Assembly (NCBI GenBank): GCA_005765155.1
Contig: VCCP01000003.1
Coordinates: 868,001 to 932,000, forward strand
DNA length: 64,000 nucleotides
Reading direction: 5' to 3'
Source: Zelopaecilomyces penicillatus
Lineage: Eukaryota; Ascomycota; Sordariomycetes; Hypocreales; Pseudodiploosporaceae
Position numbers and translations under genes: made by a program. Every line of letters starts with the position of its first letter. Within the stretch, counting starts at the first letter, position 1. Below the pieces are notes generated by a model that saw nothing but the letters and a program-made list of their open reading frames with translations, did not search any database and had not been told where the DNA came from. This document shows, piece after piece, positions 12,322 to 22,840 of the stretch.

Positions 12322-13885
12322 ATGGATTCAGAAATGAAAAAAGCACCCTCGACACCCGAACACCTCGAGCCAATTGATTCCAGTCAAAGCAATAATGTTG
12401 TCGAACCAATCAAGAAACCATGGTGGCATCCCATCAAAGAGCCAGGCTCCGCTGCCCAGATTGTCATTGCGGCCGTACTTGCCATCGCTATCGGGTTAAT
12501 TGTTACAACACAGGTGGACGACGTCCCAGAATCAGCTCGGGTTCTCTTATCCATTCCAGGTGATCTTTGGTTGAGATCTCTTAAAGCGGTTGGTAGGTTC
12601 TAATATTTCGAAAGAAAGAGCAAATGAAACATTCAGTTGTGTTAAAAGTACCTACTAACAAGCTGGCTAGTCTTGCCGTTAATCATCTGTTCCATGATCT
12701 TGGCTGTCCAAAAGTTACGGGAAATTTCTAGTGGGGGTGCTTTGCTGGCAAAATGGACGGTCGGCTACTATGTTCTAACTACCATCATCGCCATCATACT
12801 GAGCTGTCTCATGGTGGGTCTTGTATGGGGACCCATGTTCAGGGAAGTCAGCGAGGAAGCTTTGGCAGTCTCTGCAGATGACGAGTATCCTGACCAGAGA
12901 GACAATCCCATCCACAACGTGGTTCTGCAGATGTTTCAATCTCTGATACCTGAGAACGTTGTCAAGTCTCTTGCATCGAACGATCTGTTGGCTATTCTAG
13001 TGACGTCGGTCATTGTTGGATACCTAATCAAGGGCGCCGACTCCTCACTTCTTCGCGCCGTCATCGAGGTTGAGCGCATCACCAGCGTCATCATCACTGC
13101 ACTCATCAAGCTTGCTCCGATTGGTGTCTTCTTTCTTATTCTTCCAAACCTCATGAAGCTCAAACTCGCCGATATAGGCCTGAATTTGGGGATCTTGATT
13201 GCCGGCACGTTATCAACAATGGGGATTCACCTCTTCATAATTTTATCTGGCATCTTTTTTGCTTTTACCCGAATGAACCCTTATACTTACTGGTTCAAGA
13301 ATGCATCTGCATGGGTGACTGCGTGGGGCTCCGCCTCATCAGCTGCTACGCTGCCAGTTACTCTTCGATGTGCTCGGGCGATGGGTATCCCTGTCACCGT
13401 CTATAAGTTTGCTGTCCCACTAGGCTGTCTTATCAACATGGATGGGTAAGTAGCAGGACATCAAGGATGATGTAGTATGTATTTTCAGCACAGTACAGCA
13501 CTAATGAGATAACAGCACCGCTATTTATTTCCCCATTGCCGTTGTATTCTTGGCAGCAACGAATGGCATTACTCTGAACGTGGTTGACTACATTGTCATT
13601 ACTCTTCTTGCGACACTATCGTCTATTGGAACGACTCCTATTCCGTCGTCATCGCTTGTCTTAACCGTCATGATTGCCGGCTCTGTTAACGTTCCTGTCA
13701 CTGGCATGTATGCCGTGATTGTTGCCATTGATTGGTTTCTCGATCGCTTCCGAACAGCACTAAATGTGTCTAGCGATCTCTTCGGAGCCATGGTTGTGTA
13801 CAAGATAACCAAGATTGAGGACCCTGAGGACATGGTAGATGAGGATGCACCGACAATGCCTCGGGAGGTAGAGGCTCGTGTATGA
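12322..13885 (+). CDS. SLC1-family dicarboxylate/amino acid symporter
   Basis: Three exons, 12322-12592, 12671-13445 and 13516-13885, give 471 residues. Both introns have canonical ends; the first carries a CTAAC branch (ctactaacaagctggctag) and the second rebuilds the NMDGTA motif across the junction. Family signatures are the serine-rich re-entrant loop SSAATLPVT, and INMDGTAIYFPIAVVFLAATNG, which holds the cation and substrate site of glutamate transporter homologues. About eight hydrophobic segments are visible after a hydrophilic N-terminus of about 45 residues. It should move C4-dicarboxylates or acidic/neutral amino acids with Na+ or H+. The ATG at 12322 is preferred to the in-frame ATG at 12208 because the extra N-terminus looks non-conserved. 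This family is common in bacteria and animals but patchy in fungi. Confidence 0.9.
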
Positions 13886-14591
13886 ATGACACTTGTGGGG
13901 CTTGGCTTCCGCTTCTCGTTGAAGGGTCGAAAGTTGTTCACTTTATTTCTAGCGTCTTCTACTATGTCTTGGGAGGACTCATGTGACTATCCAAACCCTC
14001 CTCTATTCATATTCGACTCTTCCATAATACATATACGCATCACTCCCAGTGACATGCCGACAGATCGACTTGACCCAGGTCGTCGGAACTCGGTGCTGCC
14101 GTCCCAAAACACCTGTGCGACAGTCCGGGCCAATTATATGCTCGGGACGGTCTAAAAAGCGGGCTCTTCCGGCTTCTCGGGGTGGGTCCGGCGGTGGCAT
14201 CATAAACGCTAAACTCCATATGGATTAACTCAATTGCGTGATTCTGTCCAAGTATCAACAATTTGAAGATGGCAGGCCAAAATACCCCAGATAATGGCAA
14301 GTAACTGCAGATTCACAGGTAAAGATGGACCCTTACAAATCTTCCCTCGGTCAATGGCCGTTTCCGGGTCGTTTTGGTTTCCTCCTGCATTCTCCTCCTT
14401 GCGCTCCTATTTCTTCCCCAACCTAATACTCCCACTGGGGACCTTTTTACTTCAACGTCCCGGGCAGTCGTTATCTTGACTCTGTTTCTCGAAGGCCATA
14501 GGCACTTTCATTGAGACGATAGTCATTCTCTCGTTGCACTGTTTGGCCTCTCATAACCAGCCCCGCCACCCAAAAAAGAAAGCACATCAAA
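13886..14591. other. Intergenic, symporter 3' region and MET10 promoter
   Basis: No gene is seen. The stretch holds the 3' region of the symporter and a CT-rich leader (14390-14580) just before the MET10 start codon. Confidence 0.6.
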
Positions 14592-17500
14592 ATGGCTACT
14601 CAGACAACGGAATCGACGGCGGTGGCCGCTGATGTCCAGTCTTCTACGACCTCTCCGTCCATCAAATCCTCCAGCTTACCCTTCGGCAAGCCTGTTCCTC
14701 TTTCATCCATTTCTGGACCAACATACGTAACGGCACAACTTCTTGTGCAACAAATCGCTTACAAGCTTTCGGACAAGATCTACTCCTACTCACCCCCAAC
14801 CTTCGACCTCGATGTCGCAGCCCAGGGATGGGCCGCCAACGAAGAGAAGAACATCCACGGCTATTCACCTGCTGTTTTATCTCTTCAAACAAGAATCGGA
14901 GCAGGTACCCTTGCCCTAGGCTACATATTCTCTCCGGATTTCGACGTCAGCAAGCGACATATCCCGCAAACCCTCCTTGCGCCATCAGGCAGTCTGCAGC
15001 AACTGCGAGGAACGCTAGATCAACTATCACTTCTCTACAGCGTTTCCAGCCCGTTTGTCGCCCATATAGCAGCCGCAGACTACTCTGCTACTCATGGCCT
15101 TGTTCCTACATATGATGCTGCTCTGAGAATTGCAGAGGATCTTGGTTTGGGTTTAGTTGCCAGCTCGTCGGCCTATGAGGCCCAGCACATGTCGTTATTC
15201 TCAACCCTCCTTGCCTCTCTACTTCCCACACTTCACATATACGATGGTGTCCGAGTAGCCAGAGAAACACTGAGAGTTGTCGATGCTCTAAGTGAGTCTG
15301 GGGTTGCTGAATTATTTAGCAAGCTTGCTTTGGAGGTGGGCAAGTTGAACCAGCGCCTTGACATTGCCGGCAAAGTCTTGGAACTATTCAAGCTCTTCAA
15401 TGATGAGCTCGGCACACTATACAGCCCCTTTGAGTATTTTGGACACGAAAGCCCTGATGTGGTTCTGGTCGCTTTTGGAAGCGTCGAGTCCCAGGTGGCA
15501 AAGCAAGTATTGACAAACCTAGCCGGACAGGGTGCCAAGGTTGGCGTTGTCAACGTTCGCGTTTATCGTCCATTCATTGAGGAAGCTTTCCTCAATGTAC
15601 TTCCAGCCTCAACCCGTACTATTGCCGTTCTCGGGCAAGTAAGCGATGATACCAGTCTAGCAGACGAGGCCATTCAATCGGCCCTTTATGCTGACGTGCT
15701 TACTGCCGTCACCTTTTCTGGTAGATTTGAGCAGCAACCTCATGTTTTGGACATCAAGTACACGCCATCACAGACATTGACTCCCCAGGGCATCGCAAAT
15801 ACCTTGCATAAACTTTTCGGCAATGAAGGCGAAGCTCAGACACTGCCTTCTCTGATTCAAGCCCTGCAGTACACATTCTGGGATTTAGATGACTCTGCTG
15901 AGCTCAACTCCCCTGCTGCCATTGGCAGCCTTTTGTCCAACGAATCTACAACCAATGTGTATCTGCACGAGACATTCGACAACCTTACCCAAGGAGGAAT
16001 TGTGCGAACAGACCTTCGAGCTTCCAAGAAGGCAATCGAGGCTCCTTATGTTGTTAGTGAAGCTGATGTTGTTGTCATTGGAAATGAGAAGATTCTGAAG
16101 AATATCAACGTATTGGCGGGTGTTGTTGATGGTGGCAAAGTTATTTTTCAACTCCCCAACTTTAAAGAGGATGAAGTCGACAAACGACTTCCAGTTGAGT
16201 TCAGAAGGGAGGTTCGGGAGAGAGACCTTGGTCTCTTTGTCTTGGATATTGCTTCATCGCCTGCAATCCAAAAGAACCCTGCGTTAACCAAATTGCTTCT
16301 CGAGCTTTCCTTCTTAAAGGTAGCCCAACCAAGCCTCCCCAGGGAACGTCTCAGTGAAATCGTTGAGGGTGCATCCACCACTCTTCAGGAGTGTATCGAA
16401 GTTTTGGATCAAGTCTTCAAGAAGGTTGAAGCTCCAACAACCTGGGCGGAGGTAGAGGCCGGATTCGTGGCCCCTCAGCTTTCTACTTCTATCCAACCTA
16501 ACAGCTTCGTCCCCTTCGAGAAGGAAGAGATCGAAGAGCCACTGGGTGTTCTTGATTGGCAAGCTGCTGCCAAGGGGCTTGTTTTCAAGGAGGCATATGA
16601 GACTCAGACAAGCCTGCGGCCAGACCTTCCCGTCAAGACAGCCACCGTCCGAGTCAAGGAGAACCGCCGCCTTACGCCGTCAGATTATGACCGTAATATT
16701 TTCCATATCGAGTTTGACCTTGGCGACTCCGGGCTAACTTACAAGATTGGAGAGGCGCTTGGAATTCACGCTGAGAATGACGAGGAACAAATTAACCAGT
16801 TCATTGAGTTTTACGGCATCAACCCTGCGGAGCTAGTTCAAGTGCCAGCTCGCGAGGATCCTGAGGCTCTAGAGATCCGCACCGTGTACCAGGCACTGGT
16901 ACAGAACATTGACATTCTGGGCAAACCTGCCAAGAGGTTCTACGAATCCTTGGCCGAGTTCGCCACGGATGAAACTGAAAAGTCCAAGTTGGAAAACCTG
17001 GCCAGCCCTGCAGGTGCCGAGGAGTTTAAGCGCCGCTCTGAGGTTGATACCGCCACTTATTTCGACATCTTGGAGGAGTTCAAATCGGCTCGACCCAGCT
17101 TCAATGACTTGATCAAGATTGTCTCTCCGCTCAAGCGCCGTGAGTACTCGATTGCCTCTGCGCAGGCCGTGACTCCCACATCAGTCGCCCTCATGATTGT
17201 CGTCGTCGACTGGGTCGATAACAAGGGTCGTACTCGCTACGGACAGGCCACTCGATACCTTAGCCGCCTCCAACCAGGAGCATTGGTCACTGCCTCTGTG
17301 AAGCCATCAGTGATGAAACTCCCCACCAAGGATACCGCACCACTCATCATGGCCGGTCTCGGCACTGGCCTTGCGCCGTTCCGCGCTTTTGTGCAGTACC
17401 GCGCCATGCAGAAAGCTCAAGGCAAAGAGATTGGCGCCATCCTGCTCTATCTCGGCTCACGACACCAGCGGGAGGAGTATCTCTATGGCGAGGAGTGGGA

Positions 17501-17798
17501 GGCCTACTTTGCGGCTGGTGTTGTCACACTTATCGGTAGCGCTTTCTCGCGTGACCAGCCGCAGAAAATCTATATCCAAGATAGGATGCGGCAGACTCTG
17601 GACAGCATCATCAAGGCGTACGTCAAGGATGAAGGAAGCTTCTATCTGTGCGGGCCAACGTGGCCTGTGCCGGATGTGACAGAGGTGCTGCAGGAGGCGA
17701 TAGCTGCGGAAGCCAAGGCGACAGGCAGGCGGGTAGATCCTATCAAGGAGATTGAGAAGCTTAAGGAGGAGGGTCGATATGTCCTGGAAGTCTACTAA
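14592..17798 (+). CDS. MET10: Sulfite reductase [NADPH] flavoprotein alpha subunit
   Basis: An intronless frame gives 1068 residues, the usual length of fungal Met10. The N-terminal two thirds contain the pyruvate:ferredoxin-oxidoreductase-like domains typical of fungal Met10, rather than the flavodoxin domain of bacterial CysJ. The C-terminal part is a ferredoxin-NADP reductase module: a cytochrome P450 reductase-type connector, the FAD-binding RREYSIASA near residue 846, the pyrophosphate/NADPH motif MAGLGTGLAPFRAF near 919, and YLCGPTWPVPDV near 1017. It ends in the aromatic terminus VLEVY that stacks on FAD. It transfers electrons from NADPH to the haem-containing beta subunit (Met5), which reduces sulfite to sulfide in cytosolic sulfate assimilation. 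No Met5 gene is in the window. Confidence 0.96.
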   Translation: MATQTTESTAVAADVQSSTTSPSIKSSSLPFGKPVPLSSISGPTYVTAQLLVQQIAYKLSDKIYSYSPPTFDLDVAAQGWAANEEKNIHGYSPAVLSLQTRIGAGTLALGYIFSPDFDVSKRHIPQTLLAPSGSLQQLRGTLDQLSLLYSVSSPFVAHIAAADYSATHGLVPTYDAALRIAEDLGLGLVASSSAYEAQHMSLFSTLLASLLPTLHIYDGVRVARETLRVVDALSESGVAELFSKLALEVGKLNQRLDIAGKVLELFKLFNDELGTLYSPFEYFGHESPDVVLVAFGSVESQVAKQVLTNLAGQGAKVGVVNVRVYRPFIEEAFLNVLPASTRTIAVLGQVSDDTSLADEAIQSALYADVLTAVTFSGRFEQQPHVLDIKYTPSQTLTPQGIANTLHKLFGNEGEAQTLPSLIQALQYTFWDLDDSAELNSPAAIGSLLSNESTTNVYLHETFDNLTQGGIVRTDLRASKKAIEAPYVVSEADVVVIGNEKILKNINVLAGVVDGGKVIFQLPNFKEDEVDKRLPVEFRREVRERDLGLFVLDIASSPAIQKNPALTKLLLELSFLKVAQPSLPRERLSEIVEGASTTLQECIEVLDQVFKKVEAPTTWAEVEAGFVAPQLSTSIQPNSFVPFEKEEIEEPLGVLDWQAAAKGLVFKEAYETQTSLRPDLPVKTATVRVKENRRLTPSDYDRNIFHIEFDLGDSGLTYKIGEALGIHAENDEEQINQFIEFYGINPAELVQVPAREDPEALEIRTVYQALVQNIDILGKPAKRFYESLAEFATDETEKSKLENLASPAGAEEFKRRSEVDTATYFDILEEFKSARPSFNDLIKIVSPLKRREYSIASAQAVTPTSVALMIVVVDWVDNKGRTRYGQATRYLSRLQPGALVTASVKPSVMKLPTKDTAPLIMAGLGTGLAPFRAFVQYRAMQKAQGKEIGAILLYLGSRHQREEYLYGEEWEAYFAAGVVTLIGSAFSRDQPQKIYIQDRMRQTLDSIIKAYVKDEGSFYLCGPTWPVPDVTEVLQEAIAAEAKATGRRVDPIKEIEKLKEEGRYVLEVY

Positions 17799-18167
17799 GC
17801 TTTCTTGAGCATTCCTAAAAAAGAATAATGAGACTGCTATGCTATGAACTATAGATAGATATTTGAATGCTCAGCATCATGTTTGGTAATACTACCACAA
17901 CATATCGTCAATTTCAACAAAATCTAGAATGCCATATATGAGACCACCACATGAGATTCCATGCTTCATACAGTAAAATGACTTGGAAATTGATGGATTG
18001 TATTAACTACGTCTGCACAGCAAGACTTCATCCCCCTGCTACAAGCCCCAAAATAGGTAACATGAGTGTCATTATGCCTCCTTCTTAGGAAACCCTCCCC
18101 CCTTTCTTTTTTCTTGGATTTTTCATATTCATTTTTTACAATTTATATCCCCACGCAGGGATCCCAC
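17799..18167. other. Convergent 3' region
   Basis: Tail-to-tail spacer between MET10 and the PhyH-like gene, about 370 bases and AT-rich. It presumably holds both polyadenylation regions. No coding sequence is seen. Confidence 0.6.
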
Positions 18168-19046
18168 TCAGCCCTGCAGTGAGTATCCAACATCACCACT
18201 CTCGCTTCCCATCTTGACCAATCTCTCCCTCATCGCCTCAGCCCGCTGCCTCTCGCCGTCCTTGAGCCTCGAGAAGTCCACCTTGTCAACCCACTTGCCG
18301 ATGCCGTGCTGCAACACGTTGCGTGCACGTAGGTTGCTGCCGCCCGAGTGGCCGACCGACCCGTGGAGTGTCATGCGATCCTTGGTCGAGCTGTACACAC
18401 CTCGGTGCAAGATGTTGTTGTTGTAAAAGGCGATGTCGCCGGGCCCGAGCTGCACCACCAGCTGGTCGGGCATCTCCTTCTCAAAGGGCCCTGCGCTGCG
18501 TTCGGCGTCGGTGCGAGCTCGTTGGTGAGACCCAGGTACGAGCACCAGGGAGTCATCCTCCCAGAGCGCAAAGTTGTACTGGGCGTGGAAGCCAGGTCGG
18601 CCCAGGCGCTCCATCTCCTCCTCTGGGCTGGCCTCGGCGGGGATGTCGTCGCGGTGCCAGCGTAGCTCAAAGTCGCTATCAGGTCGCACCAGCATGTTGA
18701 ACAGCTCCATGACGAGCTGGTCGTCGGAGCACTGCAGAAGCTCACGCACGATGCTCAACACCTCCTCCGAGAAGTACAGGTCCGTGTAGATGTCATTGCC
18801 GGGCATGTCAGGGTTCATCAGGTGCTGCACGCCCCAGATGCCCTTCTCCGGTGACCACTCCCATGGGGGGAACTGCTTGCCGACGGTGCGGATATGTGGC
18901 CATTGGCCGGCGCGTGCGAGCTTCTCGACCTTGAGACTGGCGGTTTGCAGAGCCTTGAGCTTCTCTCCGCTGACAATGGATCGAATGACAACGAATCCGT
19001 CTCTCTCCAGGTCGGCGAGGTATGAGTTTGTCTTGGTGGCCGGCAT
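18168..19046 (-). CDS. Phytanoyl-CoA dioxygenase (PhyH)-like protein
   Basis: Single exon, 292 residues from the ATG at 19046 (MPATKTNSYLADLERDGFVV). The frame stays open to 19289, but the added residues are low complexity and lie in the leader. The N-terminus LERDGFVVIRSIVSGEKL is the usual PhyH opening. The iron facial triad is visible as RWHRDD (His and Asp near residues 131-133) and NNILHRGVYSS (His near 213), followed by an Arg in DRMTLHGS that would bind 2-oxoglutarate. It is therefore a non-haem Fe(II)/2-oxoglutarate-dependent oxygenase, probably cytosolic. Substrates in this family range from fatty acyl-CoAs to secondary metabolites, and I cannot tell which applies. No biosynthetic cluster genes flank it. 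Confidence 0.88.
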   Translation of the reverse strand: MPATKTNSYLADLERDGFVVIRSIVSGEKLKALQTASLKVEKLARAGQWPHIRTVGKQFPPWEWSPEKGIWGVQHLMNPDMPGNDIYTDLYFSEEVLSIVRELLQCSDDQLVMELFNMLVRPDSDFELRWHRDDIPAEASPEEEMERLGRPGFHAQYNFALWEDDSLVLVPGSHQRARTDAERSAGPFEKEMPDQLVVQLGPGDIAFYNNNILHRGVYSSTKDRMTLHGSVGHSGGSNLRARNVLQHGIGKWVDKVDFSRLKDGERQRAEAMRERLVKMGSESGDVGYSLQG

Positions 19047-19742
19047 GTTGGCTGATGGTCGTTGAAGATGGATGTGAGTGTGGATGGGTTGGAGTTGATG
19101 TTGGCGGCACTGTTGTTGGAGGAAGAATATGCGGGGTTGGATCAAGGGCCTTCTTAGTAGATTTCCTCTCAACGAGCTTGTAATTAACATTAGAGAGAAG
19201 AAACAAAAAGCTGAGGCTTCGTGCTGCTCTTTATTTCCGCAGGGCAATCGACACTGGAACCACACCAAGGGCGGAGATGCGCAGGTCAACAGGTAGCTTT
19301 TCTATCTATTCCATCCCATCCCGAAACGGCAGTTCACGACTTTGTTCACCAAGCTATGACGGCACCAAGGGGGGGCCTGACATGCACGGCCAACCAACCG
19401 AGGGCCGGAAATGCGGACCGGCGTGACGAAATGGGGCTCCGCGTCTCGGTCTAGGACCCGAAAGCCCCCCTCCCATCCATGATCCATCCATCCATCCATC
19501 CCAACCCAGACCTATACGATTCAACCAAGGACTTAAGCCGCGCCGTACCGTTAGGTAATTGTCCCATATCCACATCCACGCACCCTTTGTTTCGAGGTAG
19601 TTATTTGTCTGAGGGGGGGCAAAACGTAACGTATCATCTCGCCCTTCTCTCCACATCGCAACAACATATGGCACCTTGCCATGGCTCGCTCGCTCTTCCC
19701 AGATTTCGCGCGTTTCGTCAAAGCTTTTTTCATGCGCGCCTA
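19047..19742. other. Intergenic with (ATCC)n microsatellite
   Basis: Promoter of the PhyH-like gene and 3' region of EFM7. A short tandem run of ATCC lies at about 19482-19504. No gene is seen. Confidence 0.6.
19482..19504. repeat. (ATCC)n microsatellite
   Basis: About five tandem ATCC units in the promoter of the PhyH-like gene. Confidence 0.85.
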
Positions 19743-20576
19743 TCAGGCACTCGCCAACCATCGCACAACGAAGCCCTTGACGGTTTTTTGCACATCCAAA
19801 TCCCCCGGATCGCCCTCAAAGAGGGGCTTCTCCAACTTCTTCTCCGTCACCTGCTCCACCTCAAGGCCGGCGTTCCGGGCCACGTCGAAAAACGCCATGT
19901 CGAGGTCCTGTTTCCAGGGACGGTACGACGTAAAGAAAACGTAGGCGGCGCTGTCGCGTGTAACCTGCATGGTCTCTTTTATCGTCTTGACCAGTGCACC
20001 GTGCTCCGAGTGTCGGAACAAGAGGTCTGCCAGAATCAAAACGTCAAAGCGATCTGTTACCGTGGCTTGACTCCCTTTCTCGGGCGAGAGGCGGGTGAGT
20101 AATGGCTCCGGATCTCCGCCCCAGACGAAACCAGCCGCATCAATAGTCTTCTCAATATGCCCTACCGGTTCGACAGTGTCGTTACATTCGTCAATGTTCT
20201 TTTGCATGTTGGCCACGAGGTCGGTATCGGGAAAATCAGTCATGACGACTTTTTTGGCTCCCAGAATACCAGCTACTAACGAAGGCAGGCCGGAGGCGGC
20301 TCCGAGTTCAAGAACCGTCTTGCCTTGCACTCGCGAGGGATCTGCTTCGAAATACTCTGAGATTACTTTGGCTCCATTCCACAGGCGATGCGCCTCTGTT
20401 GGGCTTTGGCCGACCAAGTGCAATGTCACGATCTTGCCGTTCCCCATGGTGTAAATCTGCGTCGTTGGTGGTGGCGTTGGCGGGTAGTAGTCCTCCGGAT
20501 CGTCCATGAGCCCCCCAGTGCCATAATCTTCATCCTTGTCCATAGTTTCCTCGTGTGCCTCCTCCTCAGATCTCAT
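19743..20576 (-). CDS. EFM7: EFM7-type protein methyltransferase
   Basis: Single exon, 277 residues from the ATG at 20576. The frame reaches 20660 upstream, and the ATG at 20543 (MDKDEDYG) is also possible. A short acidic N-terminus leads to LHLVGQSPTEAHRLWNGA, then the SAM-binding motif TVLELGAASGLPSLVAG and the acidic post-motif VVMTDFPDTDL, and later DVLILADLLFRHSEHG. This order and wording match yeast Efm7 (formerly Nnt1). Efm7 is a seven-beta-strand methyltransferase that modifies the N-terminal Gly and Lys of translation elongation factor eEF1A. Older annotations call it nicotinamide N-methyltransferase-like, which is not supported for fungi. Expected location is the cytoplasm. Confidence 0.92.
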   Translation of the reverse strand: MRSEEEAHEETMDKDEDYGTGGLMDDPEDYYPPTPPPTTQIYTMGNGKIVTLHLVGQSPTEAHRLWNGAKVISEYFEADPSRVQGKTVLELGAASGLPSLVAGILGAKKVVMTDFPDTDLVANMQKNIDECNDTVEPVGHIEKTIDAAGFVWGGDPEPLLTRLSPEKGSQATVTDRFDVLILADLLFRHSEHGALVKTIKETMQVTRDSAAYVFFTSYRPWKQDLDMAFFDVARNAGLEVEQVTEKKLEKPLFEGDPGDLDVQKTVKGFVVRWLASA

Positions 20577-21007
20577 ATGAAGCTGTGTGACGTGTGATGA
20601 ATGATATATGAATATGTTTAGATGAGAAACGTAGCGGATGGTGAGTGATTCGTTGCACACTTTGTGGATTCAAAACCGGGCTGGATCCGATGCAGAAGAG
20701 GGCGCCGCTTGTGATATTTGAAATGAGCTGACGATAGCCGCTGCCTTGCCTCGGGGCAGTCAATCTCGATGTTGGAGTCTTCAGCTCGTATGTGCCCTTT
20801 ATGAGTTTATCCTGGTGAGCAGGCTATGCAGGATTTTGGCGCATGTGGGCCAGCGAGGGCCAAATGGAGTATCGCCCTCACAGTGTGGAAAATCCATGGT
20901 TTGGCGCTTGTCAGCAGCTGTCGGCCGATGCCGCGACAACGACAACAATCGCCTGCATCAAATCAAGGCCATACAACACAGCAACGGCTCCAATCTCCGC
21001 ACATATG
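20577..21007. other. Intergenic spacer
   Basis: EFM7 promoter and 3' region of the RS-rich protein gene. No coding sequence is recognised. Confidence 0.55.
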
Positions 21008-22096
21008 CTAACCAAACCTCTGCTTGGCCAACTCTCTCAGCATATTCACTGTTCCTTCTTCCCTTTGCTGCCATGCCCTCCTTTTCTCTTCCATCTCCTC
21101 CTGTTTCGCCCTCCACAGCTCTTCCCTGCGTATCTCTCTCTCAGACTTCCGCCTCTGTTCCTTTTCTTTGGCATTCTTGTACTCTGCAATGCTGTCGCCG
21201 CCCCCCATGAGATCTTTCTCTGCAACTTCCATACCGGGGCTTTTGTCTCTAAACGCACGCATCTTCTCATTGACCTCTTGGCGCTTCTCGAGCTTGCGCT
21301 CACGCGTGCCTGCCTCCGCTCGGGGAACCAGATCATCAAGTCTTTCCTTCTGCTCTGCTCGATCAGCCTTACGGGCAGCTCGTAGAGCGCCTCGATCTTC
21401 CTCTCTCGACTCCTCGGCCAGTTCCCTGCGAAGCGACAGATCTTGCAGTGTTGGTATGCTCACGCCCGTCTGACGACTCGTTCCTGTTCCAGGCAAAATC
21501 GGGCCGTAATCCTCATCGTCGCTGTTGCCATTGTTATTGCTTGTGTGCATAACTCGATCGGCCATGCTTGATGGACCCGGCTCATCACGAACTTCCGGTG
21601 CTGGCTCCCTAGCCAGTATTCGTTCAAACATTTCTGGGTCGTACCAGCCTTCAGCCAGTTCCCCACGATTCCACTTTCCTACGAAGCTCTTCCATCGTCC
21701 CCTGGTCTCCCGGTCATTCATATCTGCCAATTCCTTCTGCTTTTGCAGACTCAGATAATCGGCAAATAATGGTTTGAATGCATTCAAGTCAGCCTTATGC
21801 AGTGGTCGTGCAGAGTAAGGCAATTCCACATCCGCCTGGGCGGGGGCCTTGGATGGGCGGCCAGGTGATTGTCTGCGCCTGTGAGGAGAGCGGTGCCTCT
21901 TGGATGAGTGTCGTTCTCCTGTTCCACCCTGTGTTCTTCTTTGGCGCTCATCAGGGGAATGCCGCCGTGAGCGATGAGGCGAGCGAGACCTTCGCTCGTC
22001 CCTAGCGCGTGAACCAGCATCGTGGCGATCCGGTCGATGCCGAGCTCCGTCATCGTCGCGTCTTGAATACCGCGAGTCTCTGGGTGATGTGGGCAT
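21008..22096 (-). CDS. RS-rich nuclear protein, HEL117-like
   Basis: Single exon, 362 residues from the ATG at 22096; an in-frame ATG at 22114 would add six. The N-terminal 110 residues are an arginine/serine/histidine-rich, RS-like domain. Next comes a compact conserved block containing LSLQKQKELADMNDRE, GRWKSFVGKWNRGELAEG and WYDPEMFERIL. The C-terminal half is strongly charged and predicted coiled coil (EKRQEVNEKMRAFRDKS, REIRREELWRAKQEEMEEKR). Fungal relatives are often labelled 'RNA helicase HEL117', but no helicase motif is present here, so that name is misleading. RS content suggests a nuclear, mRNA-processing role; the function is not established. Confidence 0.75.
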   Translation of the reverse strand: MPTSPRDSRYSRRDDDGARHRPDRHDAGSRARDERRSRSPHRSRRHSPDERQRRTQGGTGERHSSKRHRSPHRRRQSPGRPSKAPAQADVELPYSARPLHKADLNAFKPLFADYLSLQKQKELADMNDRETRGRWKSFVGKWNRGELAEGWYDPEMFERILAREPAPEVRDEPGPSSMADRVMHTSNNNGNSDDEDYGPILPGTGTSRQTGVSIPTLQDLSLRRELAEESREEDRGALRAARKADRAEQKERLDDLVPRAEAGTRERKLEKRQEVNEKMRAFRDKSPGMEVAEKDLMGGGDSIAEYKNAKEKEQRRKSEREIRREELWRAKQEEMEEKRRAWQQREEGTVNMLRELAKQRFG

Positions 22097-22840
22097 GATC
22101 TCTGCGCTTATCAAACTTCTGGCTGTAGAACAAATATAAATTCTCAGAATTCGGCCTTCTCTAGCTCTCGAGAAGGTTCATACGCTCATAGACCAGTAGC
22201 TTCAGACAATGAAGAAGCGAGTGAGTGTCTTTGGGATGGTTAGTGATTCTAGCAGATGGATGTGGTCCAGCTTTTGCACCAGTCGCGTCAGCACAGTGCG
22301 CTCCACTTTTCCTAATCCCCTAGTGAAGGGCTATGAGCTTAAAACCACCTGCAAATATTCCAGAAACGTTAATTCACGTAATACAGCAGCTCTCAATGAT
22401 AGCGGGATTGGACTTGCATACATGAAACACAGGTCCTTTGTAAGTCAACTAATGGAAGATTATTATCTCAATCACATGTAGTTCTTGACGGGTCGATGGC
22501 AAAATATGAGATATTGCACCAAGGCGCAACATGCCCAGACACCATTACAAATTTACAATGAGTTGAATATATGGTCATTGATCAAACAAATGCCTAATGG
22601 CAGCCCTAGAACGCCTTTGCTTTTGTCGTCGTATCACCTCTTCATGGGTATTGTTAAGCAAAGATAGGTAACGCCAATGCAGACCACCCCAACCTTTCCA
22701 TCTAACATTCATATGCCATATTGCATTCCGGGCGATATTCCCCGAATGCTGATCGCTCCCGCATCCAAAATACCTCATGATTCTATGTTGCAGTTTTTAT
22801 TTCCCCCGCTTTATTTCTTGAGGTAACCCATCCTCCTCTG
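22097..22840. other. Intergenic spacer
   Basis: Promoter of the RS-rich gene and 3' region of the copper-fist gene, AT-rich. No recognisable gene; the 90-codon plus frame at 22209-22481 has no known relatives. Confidence 0.5.
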
